A stretch of 64,000 bases of DNA from Spirochaetota bacterium (GCA_018262985.1 JADFDI010000002.1:389431-453430); one strand, 5' to 3'; numbered from the stretch's first letter, positions 36,702-45,889 are shown. Notes: generated by a model from the letters alone, not told the origin. Numbers and translations: made by a program.

Positions 36702-37773
36702 CTTCTATACTATATCGGATCTTTTTGACGAGCTCATGCAGGAAGGCGAGGTTGTGGTAGCTCGCCAGCATCGACCACAGTATCTCGTCCTGCTTGAACA
36801 GGTGCCGGAGGTAGGCGCGGGAGTGGTCGCGGCAGACCCTGCAGGAGCACGTCGGGTCGGGCGGCAGGAAGTCGCGCTCGAAGCGCGCGTTCTTGATCTG
36901 GATCGGACCGTCCGCGGTGAAGAGGAGCCCGTTGCGCGCGACGCGGGTCGGGAACACGCAGTCGAACATGTCGATGCCGTTCGCCACCGCCTCGATGATG
37001 TACTCCGGCGTCCCGATGCCCATGACGTAGCGGGGCTTGCCTTCGGGCAGCAGGGCCGCGGTGTGGTCCAGGAATTCCGCGAAGACCTCGAAGGGCTCGC
37101 CGACCGAGAGCCCGCCGATGGCGATGCCCGGCAGGTCCAGCTCCATGATGTCCTCGGCGCTGCGGACGCGCAGGTCCTTGTAGAAATTTCCCTGCACGAT
37201 GCCGAAGAGGTTTCCCCGGAAATCGCCGCGCGTGGCGAGCCAGCGCTCCTTCGAGCGCTTCGCCCAGGCCTTGGTCAGGCGCGCGGCGTCCGCGGCCTCC
37301 TTTTCGTCCGCGCCCCAGGGCGCGCAGATGTCCAGCTGCATGAACACGTCGCTCGCGAGCGCGGTCTGCACGTCGACCGCGTCCTCCGGCGAAAGGAAGC
37401 GCTTGGAGCCGTCGTGGTGCGAGCGGAAGCTCACGCCCTCTTCCGTGATCTTCCGGAGCTTCGAAAGGCTGAAGACCTGGAAGCCGCCGGAGTCCGTGAG
37501 GAAGTTGCGCTTCCAGCCGGTGAAGCCGTGGAGCCCGCCCGCCTGGCGAATGAGCTCGTGCCCGGGCCTGAGGAAGAGGTGGTAGGTGTTCGCGAGGATG
37601 ATCTCGAAGCCGAGCTCCTCGAGGCTCTCCTTCGACACGGCCTTGACCGTGGCGTTGGTGCCGACCGGCATGAACACCGGCGTCTCGACCCGGCCGTGCG
37701 GCAAGTCGACGTAGCCGGTGCGCGCCCTGCCGCCGGAACTGTCGCGCGTCTTGATCGTGAAAATGCTTTCCAT
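36640..37773 (-). CDS. tgt: tRNA-guanine transglycosylase (queuosine pathway)
   Basis: 377 residues. It exchanges guanine 34 of tRNAs with GUN anticodons for the queuosine precursor preQ1. The TIM barrel shows the conserved blocks TPVFMPVGTNATVKAVS, NTYHLFLRPG, FLTDSGGFQVFSLS with the substrate Asp, GNLFGIVQG, IAIGGLSVGEP and FDCVFPTRVARNG with the nucleophilic Asp. Zinc ligands are seen in CSCRVCRDH. The start follows the lptG stop by 25 nt. Its last 20 codons lie on the same DNA as the start of the HEAT-repeat gene. No queuosine biosynthesis gene is in the window. Confidence 0.96.
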   Translation of the reverse strand: MESIFTIKTRDSSGGRARTGYVDLPHGRVETPVFMPVGTNATVKAVSKESLEELGFEIILANTYHLFLRPGHELIRQAGGLHGFTGWKRNFLTDSGGFQVFSLSKLRKITEEGVSFRSHHDGSKRFLSPEDAVDVQTALASDVFMQLDICAPWGADEKEAADAARLTKAWAKRSKERWLATRGDFRGNLFGIVQGNFYKDLRVRSAEDIMELDLPGIAIGGLSVGEPFEVFAEFLDHTAALLPEGKPRYVMGIGTPEYIIEAVANGIDMFDCVFPTRVARNGLLFTADGPIQIKNARFERDFLPPDPTCSCRVCRDHSRAYLRHLFKQDEILWSMLASYHNLAFLHELVKKIRYSIEDGSFDSFRRSFLARYSAKTA

Positions 37774-37798
37774 AGGGAACGGGCTCCTCGGATCCGGG

Positions 37799-38881
37799 TC
37801 AGGATTTCGCGCGCGCGGTGAGAAAGGCTCCCGCGAGCACGAAGATGGCGAGCGGGGCGAAGGCGCCCAGCTCCGGCGGAATGGAACCGCCCTTCGCGAG
37901 CAGCATGGAGACCATGCGCGCGATGTAGTAGCCGGTGGCGGCGACGAGGCTCGCGAAGAGGCTCGCGAGCAGGGAATTCCTGCCGAGCCTGCCGCCGAGC
38001 GGGACGGCCATGAGGACGACGACGAAGGGCGCGAGCGCGAAGGCGATCCGTTCGTACCGCGCCGCGAGCTCCCCTCCGTAAGGCAGTCCGGTCCGCTTGA
38101 GGAACTCGACGTAGGCCGCCAGCTCCTCGTTCCGCATGCCGTCGACCGAATCGGCCCTGGCGCGGAAGCTCTCCGGCGGTTCGACGAGCTCCGGGTCGGA
38201 GTAGGTGGCGTGGAAACGGTCGACTGGATCGCCCGTCGCCGCGTCGATCCAGTAGCGCCGGGCGTTGGTGAAGACCCACGACGCTCCGTCCCAGACGCCG
38301 CGCTGGGCGTCGACGCGGGACGAGAAGCGACCGGCCTCGTCACGCGTGATGACGCGCACGCCGCTCAGGGTCTTCGAGGCGTCGTCGTAGAACTCCACGT
38401 CCCAGACCCTGCGTCCGCCGTCGGTCATGATGGTGGCCTGCGAGCGCGAACGCGTGACCGCGCGGCCGAGGGCCGCGCGCGAGGCCGAGTCCTTGGCCGC
38501 CACGCTCGGGATCACCACCGCGTCCTCGAACCAGAAACCGAAGGCCGAAAGCGCGAGGGCGACCGCGAGCAGGGGGGCGGCGAAGCTGGCGAGGCTCGTG
38601 CCGGAGCCGAACACCGGAATCAGCTCGTTGCGCGCCGCGAGCGACCCGAAGGCGTACGACGCGGAGAAGAGCAGCGCGACGGGCAGGGCGTAGGAGAGGT
38701 TCTTGGGCATGCCGAGCGCGAGCAGCCTGAGTATGGCCGTCGTCGGCAGCTCCGCCTGCAGGTAGCCGACGATGTTGGCCAGCAGGTCGAAAAGCCCGAG
38801 CAGCACCACGAAGAACGAGAGTCCTATGGCGAAGATGGGGACGAACTCCGAGAGGAGGTAGGCGCGCAGCTTCCACGGCAT
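37799..38881 (-). CDS. lptG: LptF/LptG-family permease (second copy)
   Basis: 360 residues with the YjgP/YjgQ layout: two or three membrane helices at the N-terminus (FVPIFAIGLSFFVVLLGLFDLLANI, then LRLLALGMPKNLSYALPVALLFSASYAFG and FAAPLLAVALALSAFGFWF), a periplasmic beta-jellyroll of about 150 residues and three helices at the C-terminus. Its start is 3 nt from the lptF stop. In Gram-negatives LptF and LptG form the membrane part of the ABC transporter that lifts lipopolysaccharide; many spirochaetes lack classical LPS, so another lipid may be carried. No LptB, LptC or LptA gene is nearby. Which copy is F and which G is a guess. Confidence 0.85.
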   Translation of the reverse strand: MPWKLRAYLLSEFVPIFAIGLSFFVVLLGLFDLLANIVGYLQAELPTTAILRLLALGMPKNLSYALPVALLFSASYAFGSLAARNELIPVFGSGTSLASFAAPLLAVALALSAFGFWFEDAVVIPSVAAKDSASRAALGRAVTRSRSQATIMTDGGRRVWDVEFYDDASKTLSGVRVITRDEAGRFSSRVDAQRGVWDGASWVFTNARRYWIDAATGDPVDRFHATYSDPELVEPPESFRARADSVDGMRNEELAAYVEFLKRTGLPYGGELAARYERIAFALAPFVVVLMAVPLGGRLGRNSLLASLFASLVAATGYYIARMVSMLLAKGGSIPPELGAFAPLAIFVLAGAFLTARAKS

Positions 38882-38884
38882 GAT

Positions 38885-40174
38885 CTAGCGCCTCAGGGCC
38901 CTGCGGCCGAGCGCGAGGGCGACGGCTCCCGCCGCCACCGCCAGGTTCGGCGCCCACATCGACCAGAAGGGGGATGCGTCGAGCCTCGTCGACACGAGCT
39001 GTCCCACCACGAGTATGCCCCAGTAGGCCACCGCGACGAGCAGGCCGAGCCCGAAACCGACAGCCCTTCCCGAACGGCGGGCCAGGGTGCCGAGCGGCGC
39101 CGCCAGGAAGACGAAGAAGAAAGCCCCCGCGGGAATGCTGAATTTCTTCCAGAATTCCATGCGGTAGACCCTGAGCGAGCGGTCGGCGGGCGGTTCCCGC
39201 TCGAGCCGGTCGAGTTCCTCGCTCCGCGCGGCGAGGCGCGAGACCGCAGACCTGCCCGATTCGCCCGATTCCACCGCCATGCGGTATTTCTCCAGTGCCT
39301 CGGCCCTGCGGTCCTCCACTTCCCGCTCGCGGGCTTCGACCCGCTTCCGGAAGGCGTCCTCCTTGGCCCGGATGGCCAGGGCCACGTCGACCGAGCTCAT
39401 CTCCCGCGGTCCCGCGGCGCGCGATCCGTCGGAGAGCTTCCTGGCGGCCACGGTGTATTCCATGGCCGAGGCGTCGGCGTACTCGAAACGCCCGGGCCGT
39501 CCCGGGTCCGTGGTCTGCACGAACACTCCCTCGAGCTCGAGGACGAGGACGGCCGCCGGATCGGTCGGGACGCCCAGCCGCGCCCGCTCTGCGCCGATGA
39601 CCCTGGCCTTGCCGTCGTCGGTGCGGTCCATGATGAGCACGTCGCGCAGCCAGTCGCCCTCCACGGCGCCCGTGACGATGGTGGCTTCCTCGTAGCGCTT
39701 GATGGTCCACGCGCCGAGCTCGAGGGCGGGGGTCGTGGTGGCGAGGCGGCGGTAGAGCTTTCCGTAGTTGATGGTCCCGACGGGCAGGAGCACGTCGTTG
39801 GCGCCGAACGAGATCACCGAGAACAGGAGGCCGAGCGCGACCATCGGGAGATAGACCCTCGAGCGCGGGATGCCCGAGGCCTCCATGACGAGGAGCTCGC
39901 GGTCGCTGGAGAAGCGCCCGATGGCCATGAGGGCGCCGACGAGGCTCGCGAAGGGCACCGACATGGCGATGATGGCCGGCGTCGCGTAGAACACGAGGAG
40001 GAGCACCTGTCCGGGCGGGGCCTTGCTCTCCAGGATGTCGGAGGCCATCACCAGGAGCTGGTTCACGAAGAACACCACGAAGAAGAAGGCGAAGGCGACG
40101 CCGAACGAGGACAGGAATTCGACCGCCACGTAGCGCGAGACCGTCCCGTAGCGCGCCCGCCCTTCCCCCCTCAT
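38885..40174 (-). CDS. lptF: LptF/LptG-family permease (first copy) with charged insertion
   Basis: 429 residues, longer than the usual 350-370. The N-terminal helices ([93 protein letters not shown]) are followed by the periplasmic domain, then a strongly charged stretch of about 60 residues (near 255-315, Arg/Glu-rich, coiled-coil-like) and three C-terminal helices ([49 protein letters not shown]). The [14 protein letters not shown] block matches the cytoplasmic coupling segment of the family. It overlaps dut by 4 nt (ATGA) and precedes the second copy by 3 nt. Confidence 0.87.
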   Translation of the reverse strand: MRGEGRARYGTVSRYVAVEFLSSFGVAFAFFFVVFFVNQLLVMASDILESKAPPGQVLLLVFYATPAIIAMSVPFASLVGALMAIGRFSSDRELLVMEASGIPRSRVYLPMVALGLLFSVISFGANDVLLPVGTINYGKLYRRLATTTPALELGAWTIKRYEEATIVTGAVEGDWLRDVLIMDRTDDGKARVIGAERARLGVPTDPAAVLVLELEGVFVQTTDPGRPGRFEYADASAMEYTVAARKLSDGSRAAGPREMSSVDVALAIRAKEDAFRKRVEAREREVEDRRAEALEKYRMAVESGESGRSAVSRLAARSEELDRLEREPPADRSLRVYRMEFWKKFSIPAGAFFFVFLAAPLGTLARRSGRAVGFGLGLLVAVAYWGILVVGQLVSTRLDASPFWSMWAPNLAVAAGAVALALGRRALRR

Positions 40175-40626
40175 CGCGTCCCCGTCGATCCGAAGCCGCC
40201 CTCTCCGCGCGCCGTGCCGTCGAGGACCTCGACCGCGCGGAAAACCGCGCGCGAGACCGGCGCCACGACGAGCTGGGCGACGCGCTCGCCGTCCTCGATG
40301 GTGACGTTCTCCGCGCCGTGGTTGACGAGGATCACGGAGACCTCGCCTCGGTAGTCCGCGTCGATGGTGCCTGGGGTGTTCAGGCAGGTGACGCCTTTCC
40401 TGAGCGCCAGCCCCGAGCGGGGCCGCACTTGCGCCTCGTAGCCGGGCGGCAACGCCATGCGAACGCCCGTCGGCACCGCGGCGCGCGCGCCGGGCGCGAG
40501 GACGAGCGGCGCGTCGAGCCGGGCGCGCAGGTCGGCGCCCGCCGCGAGGGCGCTCGCGTATTCGGGCGCCCTGGCGCCCGGGGCGAGCGCGAGTTCCACG
40601 ACGGGTCCGTTTCCGGGAAGGCTCAT
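40171..40626 (-). CDS. dut: dUTP pyrophosphatase
   Basis: 151 residues from ATG 40626; the frame is open upstream but the family N-terminus fits here. It hydrolyses dUTP to dUMP and keeps uracil out of DNA. The five trimeric dUTPase motifs are visible: AGADLRA (motif 1), [10 protein letters not shown] (2), [14 protein letters not shown] with the catalytic Asp (3), RVAQLVV (4) and the C-terminal arm [10 protein letters not shown] (5). Both ends overlap neighbours as ATGA: the start with the M16 peptidase stop, the stop with lptF. This tight packing implies co-translation. Confidence 0.96.
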   Translation of the reverse strand: MSLPGNGPVVELALAPGARAPEYASALAAGADLRARLDAPLVLAPGARAAVPTGVRMALPPGYEAQVRPRSGLALRKGVTCLNTPGTIDADYRGEVSVILVNHGAENVTIEDGERVAQLVVAPVSRAVFRAVEVLDGTARGEGGFGSTGTR

Positions 40627-41924
40627 GGCCGCTCCTTCCGTTCCAGCGCCGCCTCGACCCTGGCGCCGACGCGCCCCCAGGCCAGGCGGCGCTCGAGCGC
40701 CGGGTCGACGCGACGGCGCACCGTCTCGTTTACGGCCTCGGGATCGGCCGAACGGAGGGCGGCGATCGACGCCTCCACGGTCTCGGGATTCCCGTCGAAG
40801 AACCACTGCCGCGCGAGGCGCCGCATGCGGAACTCCATATCGTCGGCGCCGACCTCGGTCGAGCCCGCGAGGTGCGACACCGCGTCGGCGAATTCCGCGC
40901 GCTCGAGGCCGCCCGAGGCGAAGCGTTCGAGCTCGGCGTCGTAGAGCTCGGCGAGCTTCGGGAAGGAGGAGGCGCGCGTGGAGGCGAAGACGCTCCAGAG
41001 CCCCGCGTCGCGGGAGAGCCCGGCGCCGGACCACACCGAGTAGCAGAGCCCGGCGCGCTCGCGGAGAGCGAGGAAGAGCCGCGAGCCCATCGCCTCGCCC
41101 CAGGCCGCGCTCGCGATCGAGAGCGCCCAGTAGTCCGCGCGGTCGAAAGGCGGCTCGAGGGGAATGCCCGCGTAGAAATGCGTTTGCCTGGCTTTCCCCG
41201 CCTCGGCCGCGCGGAACGGGGCGGCCGCGACGGGACGCGGCGCCGGGCGCGGCGCCCGGGCCGCCGCGTCGCGCGGCAGCGAGCGGTCGAGGGCGCGCAG
41301 CGCCTCGTCCGGATCGAAGCCGCCGGCTATCGACACCACGAGCCGCGAAGGACCGAAATGCTCGCGCCAGTAGCCGACGAGCCGTTCCCGGTCGATGGCG
41401 GCGACGTCCTCGGGCTCGCCCTGGATCTTCCTGCCGATGGCCTGTCCCGGCCAGAGGCGCGCGAGGAAGGCGTCCTGCCCCGACTCCTCCGGGTCGTCGA
41501 GCGCGGCCCAGGCCTCGTTCGCCACGACCTCGCGCTCGCGCTCGAACTCGACCGGGTCGAACACGGAACGGTGCGCCATGTCGGAAAGCAGGTCGATGGC
41601 GAGCGGCAGGGCCGAGCCGGGCAGCGAGCAGTGGAAGCAGGTGGCCTCGCGCTCGGTGAAGGCGTTGAGCCAGCCGCCCACGCGGTCGGCTTCGCGCGCG
41701 ATGTCATCGGGGCCGCGCGTCGCGGTTCCCTTGAAGACCATGTGCTCGACGAAGTGGGTGTAGCCCTTCTGGTCGTCGGCTTCGTCGCGCGAGCCGGTCG
41801 GGTACCAGAACCCGACGGCGGCTCCCCGCGCGCGCGGCTCGACGTCGAGCAGGGCGACCGCGCCGCCGCCCAGGTCCCTGACTATCCTGACGCCCTCAGC
41901 GGGCGTCCGCTCTCTTCCCGCCAT
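40623..41924 (-). CDS. M16-family zinc metallopeptidase
   Basis: 433 residues from ATG 41924. The inverted zinc motif HFVEH places ligands at H57 and H61 with catalytic E60, and the third ligand E137 lies exactly 76 residues later, as in active M16B peptidases. The C-terminal half has the [15 protein letters not shown] block and the second M16 domain. The position after pnp matches the common pnp-peptidase arrangement (YmxG/MlpA in Bacillus). No signal peptide, so it is cytoplasmic; substrates are not known. It overlaps dut by 4 nt and is separated from pnp by a long hairpin. Confidence 0.92.
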   Translation of the reverse strand: MAGRERTPAEGVRIVRDLGGGAVALLDVEPRARGAAVGFWYPTGSRDEADDQKGYTHFVEHMVFKGTATRGPDDIAREADRVGGWLNAFTEREATCFHCSLPGSALPLAIDLLSDMAHRSVFDPVEFEREREVVANEAWAALDDPEESGQDAFLARLWPGQAIGRKIQGEPEDVAAIDRERLVGYWREHFGPSRLVVSIAGGFDPDEALRALDRSLPRDAAARAPRPAPRPVAAAPFRAAEAGKARQTHFYAGIPLEPPFDRADYWALSIASAAWGEAMGSRLFLALRERAGLCYSVWSGAGLSRDAGLWSVFASTRASSFPKLAELYDAELERFASGGLERAEFADAVSHLAGSTEVGADDMEFRMRRLARQWFFDGNPETVEASIAALRSADPEAVNETVRRRVDPALERRLAWGRVGARVEAALERKERP

Positions 41925-41940
41925 GATGCCTCGATGAAGA

Positions 41941-41978
41941 GGGCCCGGCGGCGGGAAGTCCTCCCGGCCGCCGGGCCC
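41941..41978 (-). promoter_or_regulatory. Very stable hairpin between pnp and the M16 gene
   Basis: A 15-bp GC stem with a single-base bulge (41941-41955 with 41963-41978) and a 7-nt loop. There is no T-run after it in the direction of transcription, so it looks like an mRNA-processing or stabilising stem more than a terminator. The remaining 90-bp gap holds nothing else that I can see. Confidence 0.6.
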
Positions 41979-42016
41979 GGTATGCGCGCGGCGACCGGAG
42001 GGCCGCCGCGACGGGC

Positions 42017-44122
42017 TCACTCGCCCTTCTTGCCCTCGCTCTCCTCGATCGCGTCGACGTAGGAGAGGTTGAGGCGGCCGAGCTTGTCGATCTCGAGCAG
42101 CTTGACGGGGATCTTCTGGCCTTCCTTGACCACGTCGGACACCGAGGCCACGCGCTGGCGCGAGAGGCGGCTGATGTGCACGAGGCCTTCCTTGCCCGGC
42201 AGGATCTCGACGAAGGCGCCGAAGTCCATGACGCGCTTGACGGTGCCCTGGTAGATCCGGCCGATCTCCGGGTCGGTGACGATGGCCTTGATGGCGTCGC
42301 GGCACTCGTAGGCGTTCTTCTGGTTCTTGCCGTAGACCGTGACCGAGCCGTCGTCGTCGACGTTGATCTCGACCGAGTACATCTCGCAGAGCGCCTTGAT
42401 GTTCTTGCCGCCCGGCCCGATGATCGCGCCGATCTTGTCGGTGTCGATCTTGAGGCTGACGATCTTCGGCGCGTAGACGGAGATGTCCGCCGAGGGGGCC
42501 GGCAGGGTCTCGTTCATGATCTTGAGGATGTGCAGGCGGCCGCGCTTCGCCTGGGCGAGCGCCTTGGTCATGATCTCGGTGCTCACGCCCGCGATCTTGA
42601 TGTCCATCTGGAAGCCGGTGATGCCGGCTTCGGTGCCCGCCACCTTGAAGTCCATGTCGCCGAGGTGGTCCTCGTCGCCGAGGATGTCGGAGAGCACCGC
42701 GAAGCGCGCGCCGTCGGTTATGAGACCCATGGCGATGCCGGCCACGGGCGCCTTGAGGGGCACGCCGGCGTGCATGAGGGCGAGCGAGCCGCCGCAGACC
42801 GAGGCCATGGACGAGGAGCCGTTGGACTCGAGGATCTCGGAGACAACGCGGATGGTGTAGGGGAACTGCTCCTTGGTCGGGAGCACCTTCTCGAGCGAGC
42901 GGCGCGCGAGGTGGCCGTGGCCGATCTCGCGGCGGCTGGTGCCGAGGCGGCCGGTCTCGCCGACGGAGAAGGGCGGGAAGTTGTAGTGCAGCATGAAGCG
43001 CTCGCGGCGGTCGCCCTCGATGTCGTCGAGGATCTGCTCGTCGAACACCGTGCCGAGCGTGGCCACCGCGAGGGCCTGGGTCTCGCCGCGGGTGAAGAGC
43101 GCCGAGCCGTGGGTGCGCGCGAGCACGCCGACCTGGCAGGTGATGGCGCGGATGTCCTCGAGGCCGCGGCCGTCGACGCGGAGGCTACGGTCGAGGATGG
43201 CGTTCCGGAGGGCGTGGAACTGGATGTCCTCCATGAGGGCGTCGAAGAGCTTCTTCTGGACCTCGTCGGCGAGCACGTCCGCGAACTCTGCGGCCGTCTC
43301 CTTGATGGCGGCGGCGACGGCGGCGTAGCGCTCCTGCTTCACCTTGGTGAAGAGGGCCTTCTCGAGGCGGGGCTTCGCGGCGGCCTCGATGGCGGCCTTC
43401 TTCTGGAGCTCGACGCGGAGGGGCGCGAGGGCGAGCTTGGGCTTGCCGATCTCGGCGCGCATGCGCTCGATCAGGGCGCAGATCTCGGCGATCGGCTTCT
43501 TGGCCGTCTCGATGGCGCCGAGCATGAGCTCCTCGCTCACCTCGCTCGCGCCGCCCTCCACCATCGTGATGCCGTCCTTGGTGCCGGCGACGATGATCTC
43601 GAGGGCCGAGCGCGCGATCTGCTCGAAGGTCGGGTTGACGACGTAGGCGCCGTCGACGTGGCAGACGCGCACGGCGGCGATGGGGCCGTCGAAGGGGATG
43701 TCGGAGATGTGCACCGCGGCGCTGGCCGCGTTGATGGCGTGGATGTCCGGCGGGTTGACCTGGTCGGAGCTGATGGTGGTCGGGACCACCTGGATCTCGC
43801 GGCCGAAGGCCTTGTCGAAGAGCGGGCGCATCGGGCGGTCGATGAGGCGGGAGACGAGGATCTCCTTGTCCTTCGGCCGGGTTTCGCGCTTGATGAAGCC
43901 GCCGGGAATCTTGCCGGCGGCGTAGTACTTCTCGTTGTACTCGACGGTGAGCGGGACGAAGTCGAGGCCCTCGGTCACCTTCGAGGAGCAGCAGGCGGTG
44001 GCGATGACCGCGCTGCCCGCGTACTGGGCGAACACCGAGCCGTTGGCCTGTTTGGCCATGCGCCCGGTCTCCATGACGAAATCCTCGCCGTTTATCGAGT
44101 AGGCGTATTTACGTGCGTCCAT
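42017..44122 (-). CDS. pnp: Polyribonucleotide nucleotidyltransferase
   Basis: 701 residues. It degrades RNA 3-prime to 5-prime using phosphate, and is a degradosome component in many bacteria. Two RNase PH cores (first starting METGRMAKQANGSVFAQYAGSAVIATACC; second with RGETQALAVATLGT and GSSSMASVCGGSLALMHAGVPL) flank the all-helical linker. The C-terminus carries a KH domain (KIGAIIGPGGKNIKALCEMYSVEINVDDDGSV) and an S1 domain (GRIYQGTVKRVMDFGAFVEILPGKEGLVHISRLS). An SD GGAG lies 9 nt before the ATG. It follows rpsO, as in E. coli, with a stem-loop between the two. Confidence 0.97.
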   Translation of the reverse strand: MDARKYAYSINGEDFVMETGRMAKQANGSVFAQYAGSAVIATACCSSKVTEGLDFVPLTVEYNEKYYAAGKIPGGFIKRETRPKDKEILVSRLIDRPMRPLFDKAFGREIQVVPTTISSDQVNPPDIHAINAASAAVHISDIPFDGPIAAVRVCHVDGAYVVNPTFEQIARSALEIIVAGTKDGITMVEGGASEVSEELMLGAIETAKKPIAEICALIERMRAEIGKPKLALAPLRVELQKKAAIEAAAKPRLEKALFTKVKQERYAAVAAAIKETAAEFADVLADEVQKKLFDALMEDIQFHALRNAILDRSLRVDGRGLEDIRAITCQVGVLARTHGSALFTRGETQALAVATLGTVFDEQILDDIEGDRRERFMLHYNFPPFSVGETGRLGTSRREIGHGHLARRSLEKVLPTKEQFPYTIRVVSEILESNGSSSMASVCGGSLALMHAGVPLKAPVAGIAMGLITDGARFAVLSDILGDEDHLGDMDFKVAGTEAGITGFQMDIKIAGVSTEIMTKALAQAKRGRLHILKIMNETLPAPSADISVYAPKIVSLKIDTDKIGAIIGPGGKNIKALCEMYSVEINVDDDGSVTVYGKNQKNAYECRDAIKAIVTDPEIGRIYQGTVKRVMDFGAFVEILPGKEGLVHISRLSRQRVASVSDVVKEGQKIPVKLLEIDKLGRLNLSYVDAIEESEGKKGE

Positions 44123-44150
44123 TATCGATTCTCCGATCGCGCCTCAATAC

Positions 44151-44187
44151 GAAAGAGCCCGAACCGGCGCGCGCGGGTCGGGCTTTC
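44151..44187 (-). promoter_or_regulatory. rpsO-pnp intercistronic stem-loop (probable RNase III site or weak terminator)
   Basis: GCCCGA/TCGGGC plus GAAA/TTTC pair across a two-base bulge (51-62 with 78-87 of 44100), closing a GC-rich loop. It stands 28 nt before pnp. In E. coli a hairpin at the same place is cut by RNase III to start pnp autoregulation. The T-run is short, so simple termination is less likely. Confidence 0.55.
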
Positions 44188-44205
44188 GACATATCTCGCC
44201 TTCGC

Positions 44206-44475
44206 TCACTTGCGGATGCTGAGCTTCTCGAGCAGGGCGCGGTAGCCCGCGAGGTCCCGGCGCTCGAGGTACTTGAGGAGCCTCTTGCGCTGGCCGACCA
44301 GCATGAGGAGGCCGCGGCGGGAGTTCGAGTCCTTCTTGTGGCTGCGGGCGTGCTCGGTGAGCTGCTTGATGCGCTCGGTGAGCAGGGCGATCTGGGTCTC
44401 GGTGGACCCGGTGTTCTTCTCGTCCTTGCCGTGCTCGAGGACGATGCGGGCCTTGTCTTCCTTGGTCATGGCCAT
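44206..44475 (-). CDS. rpsO: 30S ribosomal protein S15
   Basis: 89 residues from ATG 44475 (AGGAG 9 nt upstream), matching the usual 88-89. The protein binds the 16S central domain early in 30S assembly. Conserved blocks are [20 protein letters not shown], the [27 protein letters not shown]-binding segment and [12 protein letters not shown]. It has its own strong promoter and a structured leader, so S15 autoregulation similar in principle to that known in other bacteria is likely. First gene of the cluster that runs to the HEAT-repeat gene. Confidence 0.97.
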   Translation of the reverse strand: MAMTKEDKARIVLEHGKDEKNTGSTETQIALLTERIKQLTEHARSHKKDSNSRRGLLMLVGQRKRLLKYLERRDLAGYRALLEKLSIRK

Positions 44476-44525
44476 TCGGAATGCTCCTTGTATCGCTTTC
44501 AAAACCTAATTGGTGTCTTGTTCAG

Positions 44526-44567
44526 GGTTTCCGCGCGTTCCGCGAACGGACGCGCGAACCGGAAACC
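44526..44567 (-). promoter_or_regulatory. 5-prime hairpin of the rpsO leader, candidate S15 element
   Basis: Read on the minus strand, GGUUUCC (44567-44561) pairs with GGAAACC (44532-44526). Inside, a five-base bulge precedes GCGCGU/ACGCGC and CCG/CGG, capped by a UUCG tetraloop (44546-44543). The stem begins about 2 nt from the predicted transcription start. The GGAAACC arm could pair instead with an AGGUUUU downstream, giving two exclusive states. Confidence 0.6.
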
Positions 44568-44575
44568 GTCGCGTC

Positions 44576-44603
44576 ATTGTACCCAAAAACGCGGAAAAGT
44601 CAA
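44576..44603 (-). promoter_or_regulatory. rpsO-pnp promoter
   Basis: On the minus strand TTGACT (44603-44598), a 16-bp spacer and TACAAT (44581-44576), close to consensus. The leader to rpsO is about 94 nt. The promoter overlaps no gene; truB ends at 44616. Confidence 0.75.
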
Positions 44604-44615
44604 TGACGCCGGGCG

Positions 44616-45542
44616 CTAGCCCATCACCGCCAGGTAGGCGAAACGCGCGCCCGAACGCTCGACGATGGCCAGGAGCCGTCCGTCCGCGTCGAACGCGGCG
44701 CAGGCCTCGGGTCCTTTCGCGTCGGCCGCCACCTCGGCGGCGCCAGAGTCGCCCGCCGCGCCGGCCGCGACGAAATCGCGGGGATGCAGGCGCCCTCCTG
44801 AGAGGACCCGCCTGGCGGCGTCGCCCTCGGCCCGCAGGGCGACGAGCCCGAGCGCCGCGGCTTCGCCGACGCCCAGGGACCTGAGGCTTTCGAGCGCGAC
44901 CGCGTCGGGAGCCACGCCCGAGTCGGCGGGAAAGGGTCCGGAGGCGAGGCGCCGTAGCGCCACGAGGTGTCCGCGGCTGCCCGCGGCCAGGGCCAGGTCG
45001 CGGGCCAGGCTCCGTATGTAGGTGCCCTTGGAGCAGCGGACCAAAATGACGGCGTCGCGGCCGTCGAAGGTCTCGAGCTCGAGGGAATGGATGGTGACTT
45101 CGCGGGCGGCGGGCGCCACGTCCTCGCCGTCGCGGGCGCGCTGCCAGGCCCGCTTCCCGTCGATGTGGACCGCGGACCAGGCGGGCGGGGCCTGCATGAT
45201 CCTGCCGCGGAAAGACGGCAGGGCGGCCTCGAGCGCCTCGCGGGTCGGGAGGGGCCCCTCCCCTACCACCTCGCCCGAAGGGTCGAGCGTGGAGGTCTCG
45301 GCGCCGAAGCGTACGATGCCCCGGTATTCCTTGTCGCAGCCCGAGAACCAGGGCGCGAGCCGCGCGTAGCGGCCGACGAGCGCCACGAGGGTGCCCGTCG
45401 CGAAGGAATCGAGCGTGCCCGCGTGACCGACGCGCCCCGTCCCGAAGACGTGGCGCAGGGGCTTGAGCGCGTCCGAGCTGGTGATTCCGGCGGGCTTGTC
45501 GACGACGACGAAGCCGTCGGGAGAGTCCGGGTTCCGCTTCAA
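44616..45542 (-). CDS. truB: tRNA pseudouridine-55 synthase
   Basis: 308 residues from TTG 45542, which overlaps the rbfA stop as TTGA; earlier in-frame codons lie inside rbfA. The start gives MKRNPDSPDGFVVVDKPAGITS, the usual family opening. It makes the T-loop pseudouridine of tRNAs. The catalytic Asp is D45 in GHAGTLDSFATG; KEYRGIVRFG, QAPPAWSAVHIDGKRAW and RCSKGTYIRSLARDLA are the other family motifs. The C-terminal part is a PUA-like domain. A rare start codon plus overlap points to translational coupling with rbfA. Confidence 0.94.
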   Translation of the reverse strand: MKRNPDSPDGFVVVDKPAGITSSDALKPLRHVFGTGRVGHAGTLDSFATGTLVALVGRYARLAPWFSGCDKEYRGIVRFGAETSTLDPSGEVVGEGPLPTREALEAALPSFRGRIMQAPPAWSAVHIDGKRAWQRARDGEDVAPAAREVTIHSLELETFDGRDAVILVRCSKGTYIRSLARDLALAAGSRGHLVALRRLASGPFPADSGVAPDAVALESLRSLGVGEAAALGLVALRAEGDAARRVLSGGRLHPRDFVAAGAAGDSGAAEVAADAKGPEACAAFDADGRLLAIVERSGARFAYLAVMG

Positions 45543-45886
45543 GGCAGGAGGCCTTTCAGCTTTTCCGTCATCTCGAATCCCTCGCGGATGCCGCGGTCGG
45601 CCTCGAAGACGAGCCTGGGCGTGCTCCGGATCCGGAGCCGCTTGCCCACGGCCCCCTGGATGAAGCCCGCGGCGCGGTTCAGTCCCGCGGCCGCGGCTTC
45701 GAGGGTGGAGTCGTCGCCGATGACGGAGACGTGCACGCGCGCGTGGCTCGCGTCGCGGGCCACCTCGACCCGCGTGATCGACACGAGCGTGCCGACCCGC
45801 GGGTCCTTGACTTCGCCGCGCAGGATCAAGCCCGCGATCTCGTCGCGGAGCTCGTCCTCCACCTTGCGGCGCCTGAGTTCGTCCAT
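45539..45886 (-). CDS. rbfA: Ribosome-binding factor A
   Basis: 115 residues, a normal length. The single KH-like domain includes RRRKVEDELRDEIAGLILRGEVKDPRVGTLVSITRVEVARDASHARVHVSV, the family core, followed by GLNRAAGFIQGAVGKRLRIRSTPRLVFEAD. It helps mature the 16S 5-prime end and the 30S subunit, mainly in the cold. It starts 3 nt after the infB stop and overlaps truB by 4 nt. Order infB-rbfA-truB is the near-universal one. Confidence 0.96.
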   Translation of the reverse strand: MDELRRRKVEDELRDEIAGLILRGEVKDPRVGTLVSITRVEVARDASHARVHVSVIGDDSTLEAAAAGLNRAAGFIQGAVGKRLRIRSTPRLVFEADRGIREGFEMTEKLKGLLP

Positions 45887-45889
45887 GCC

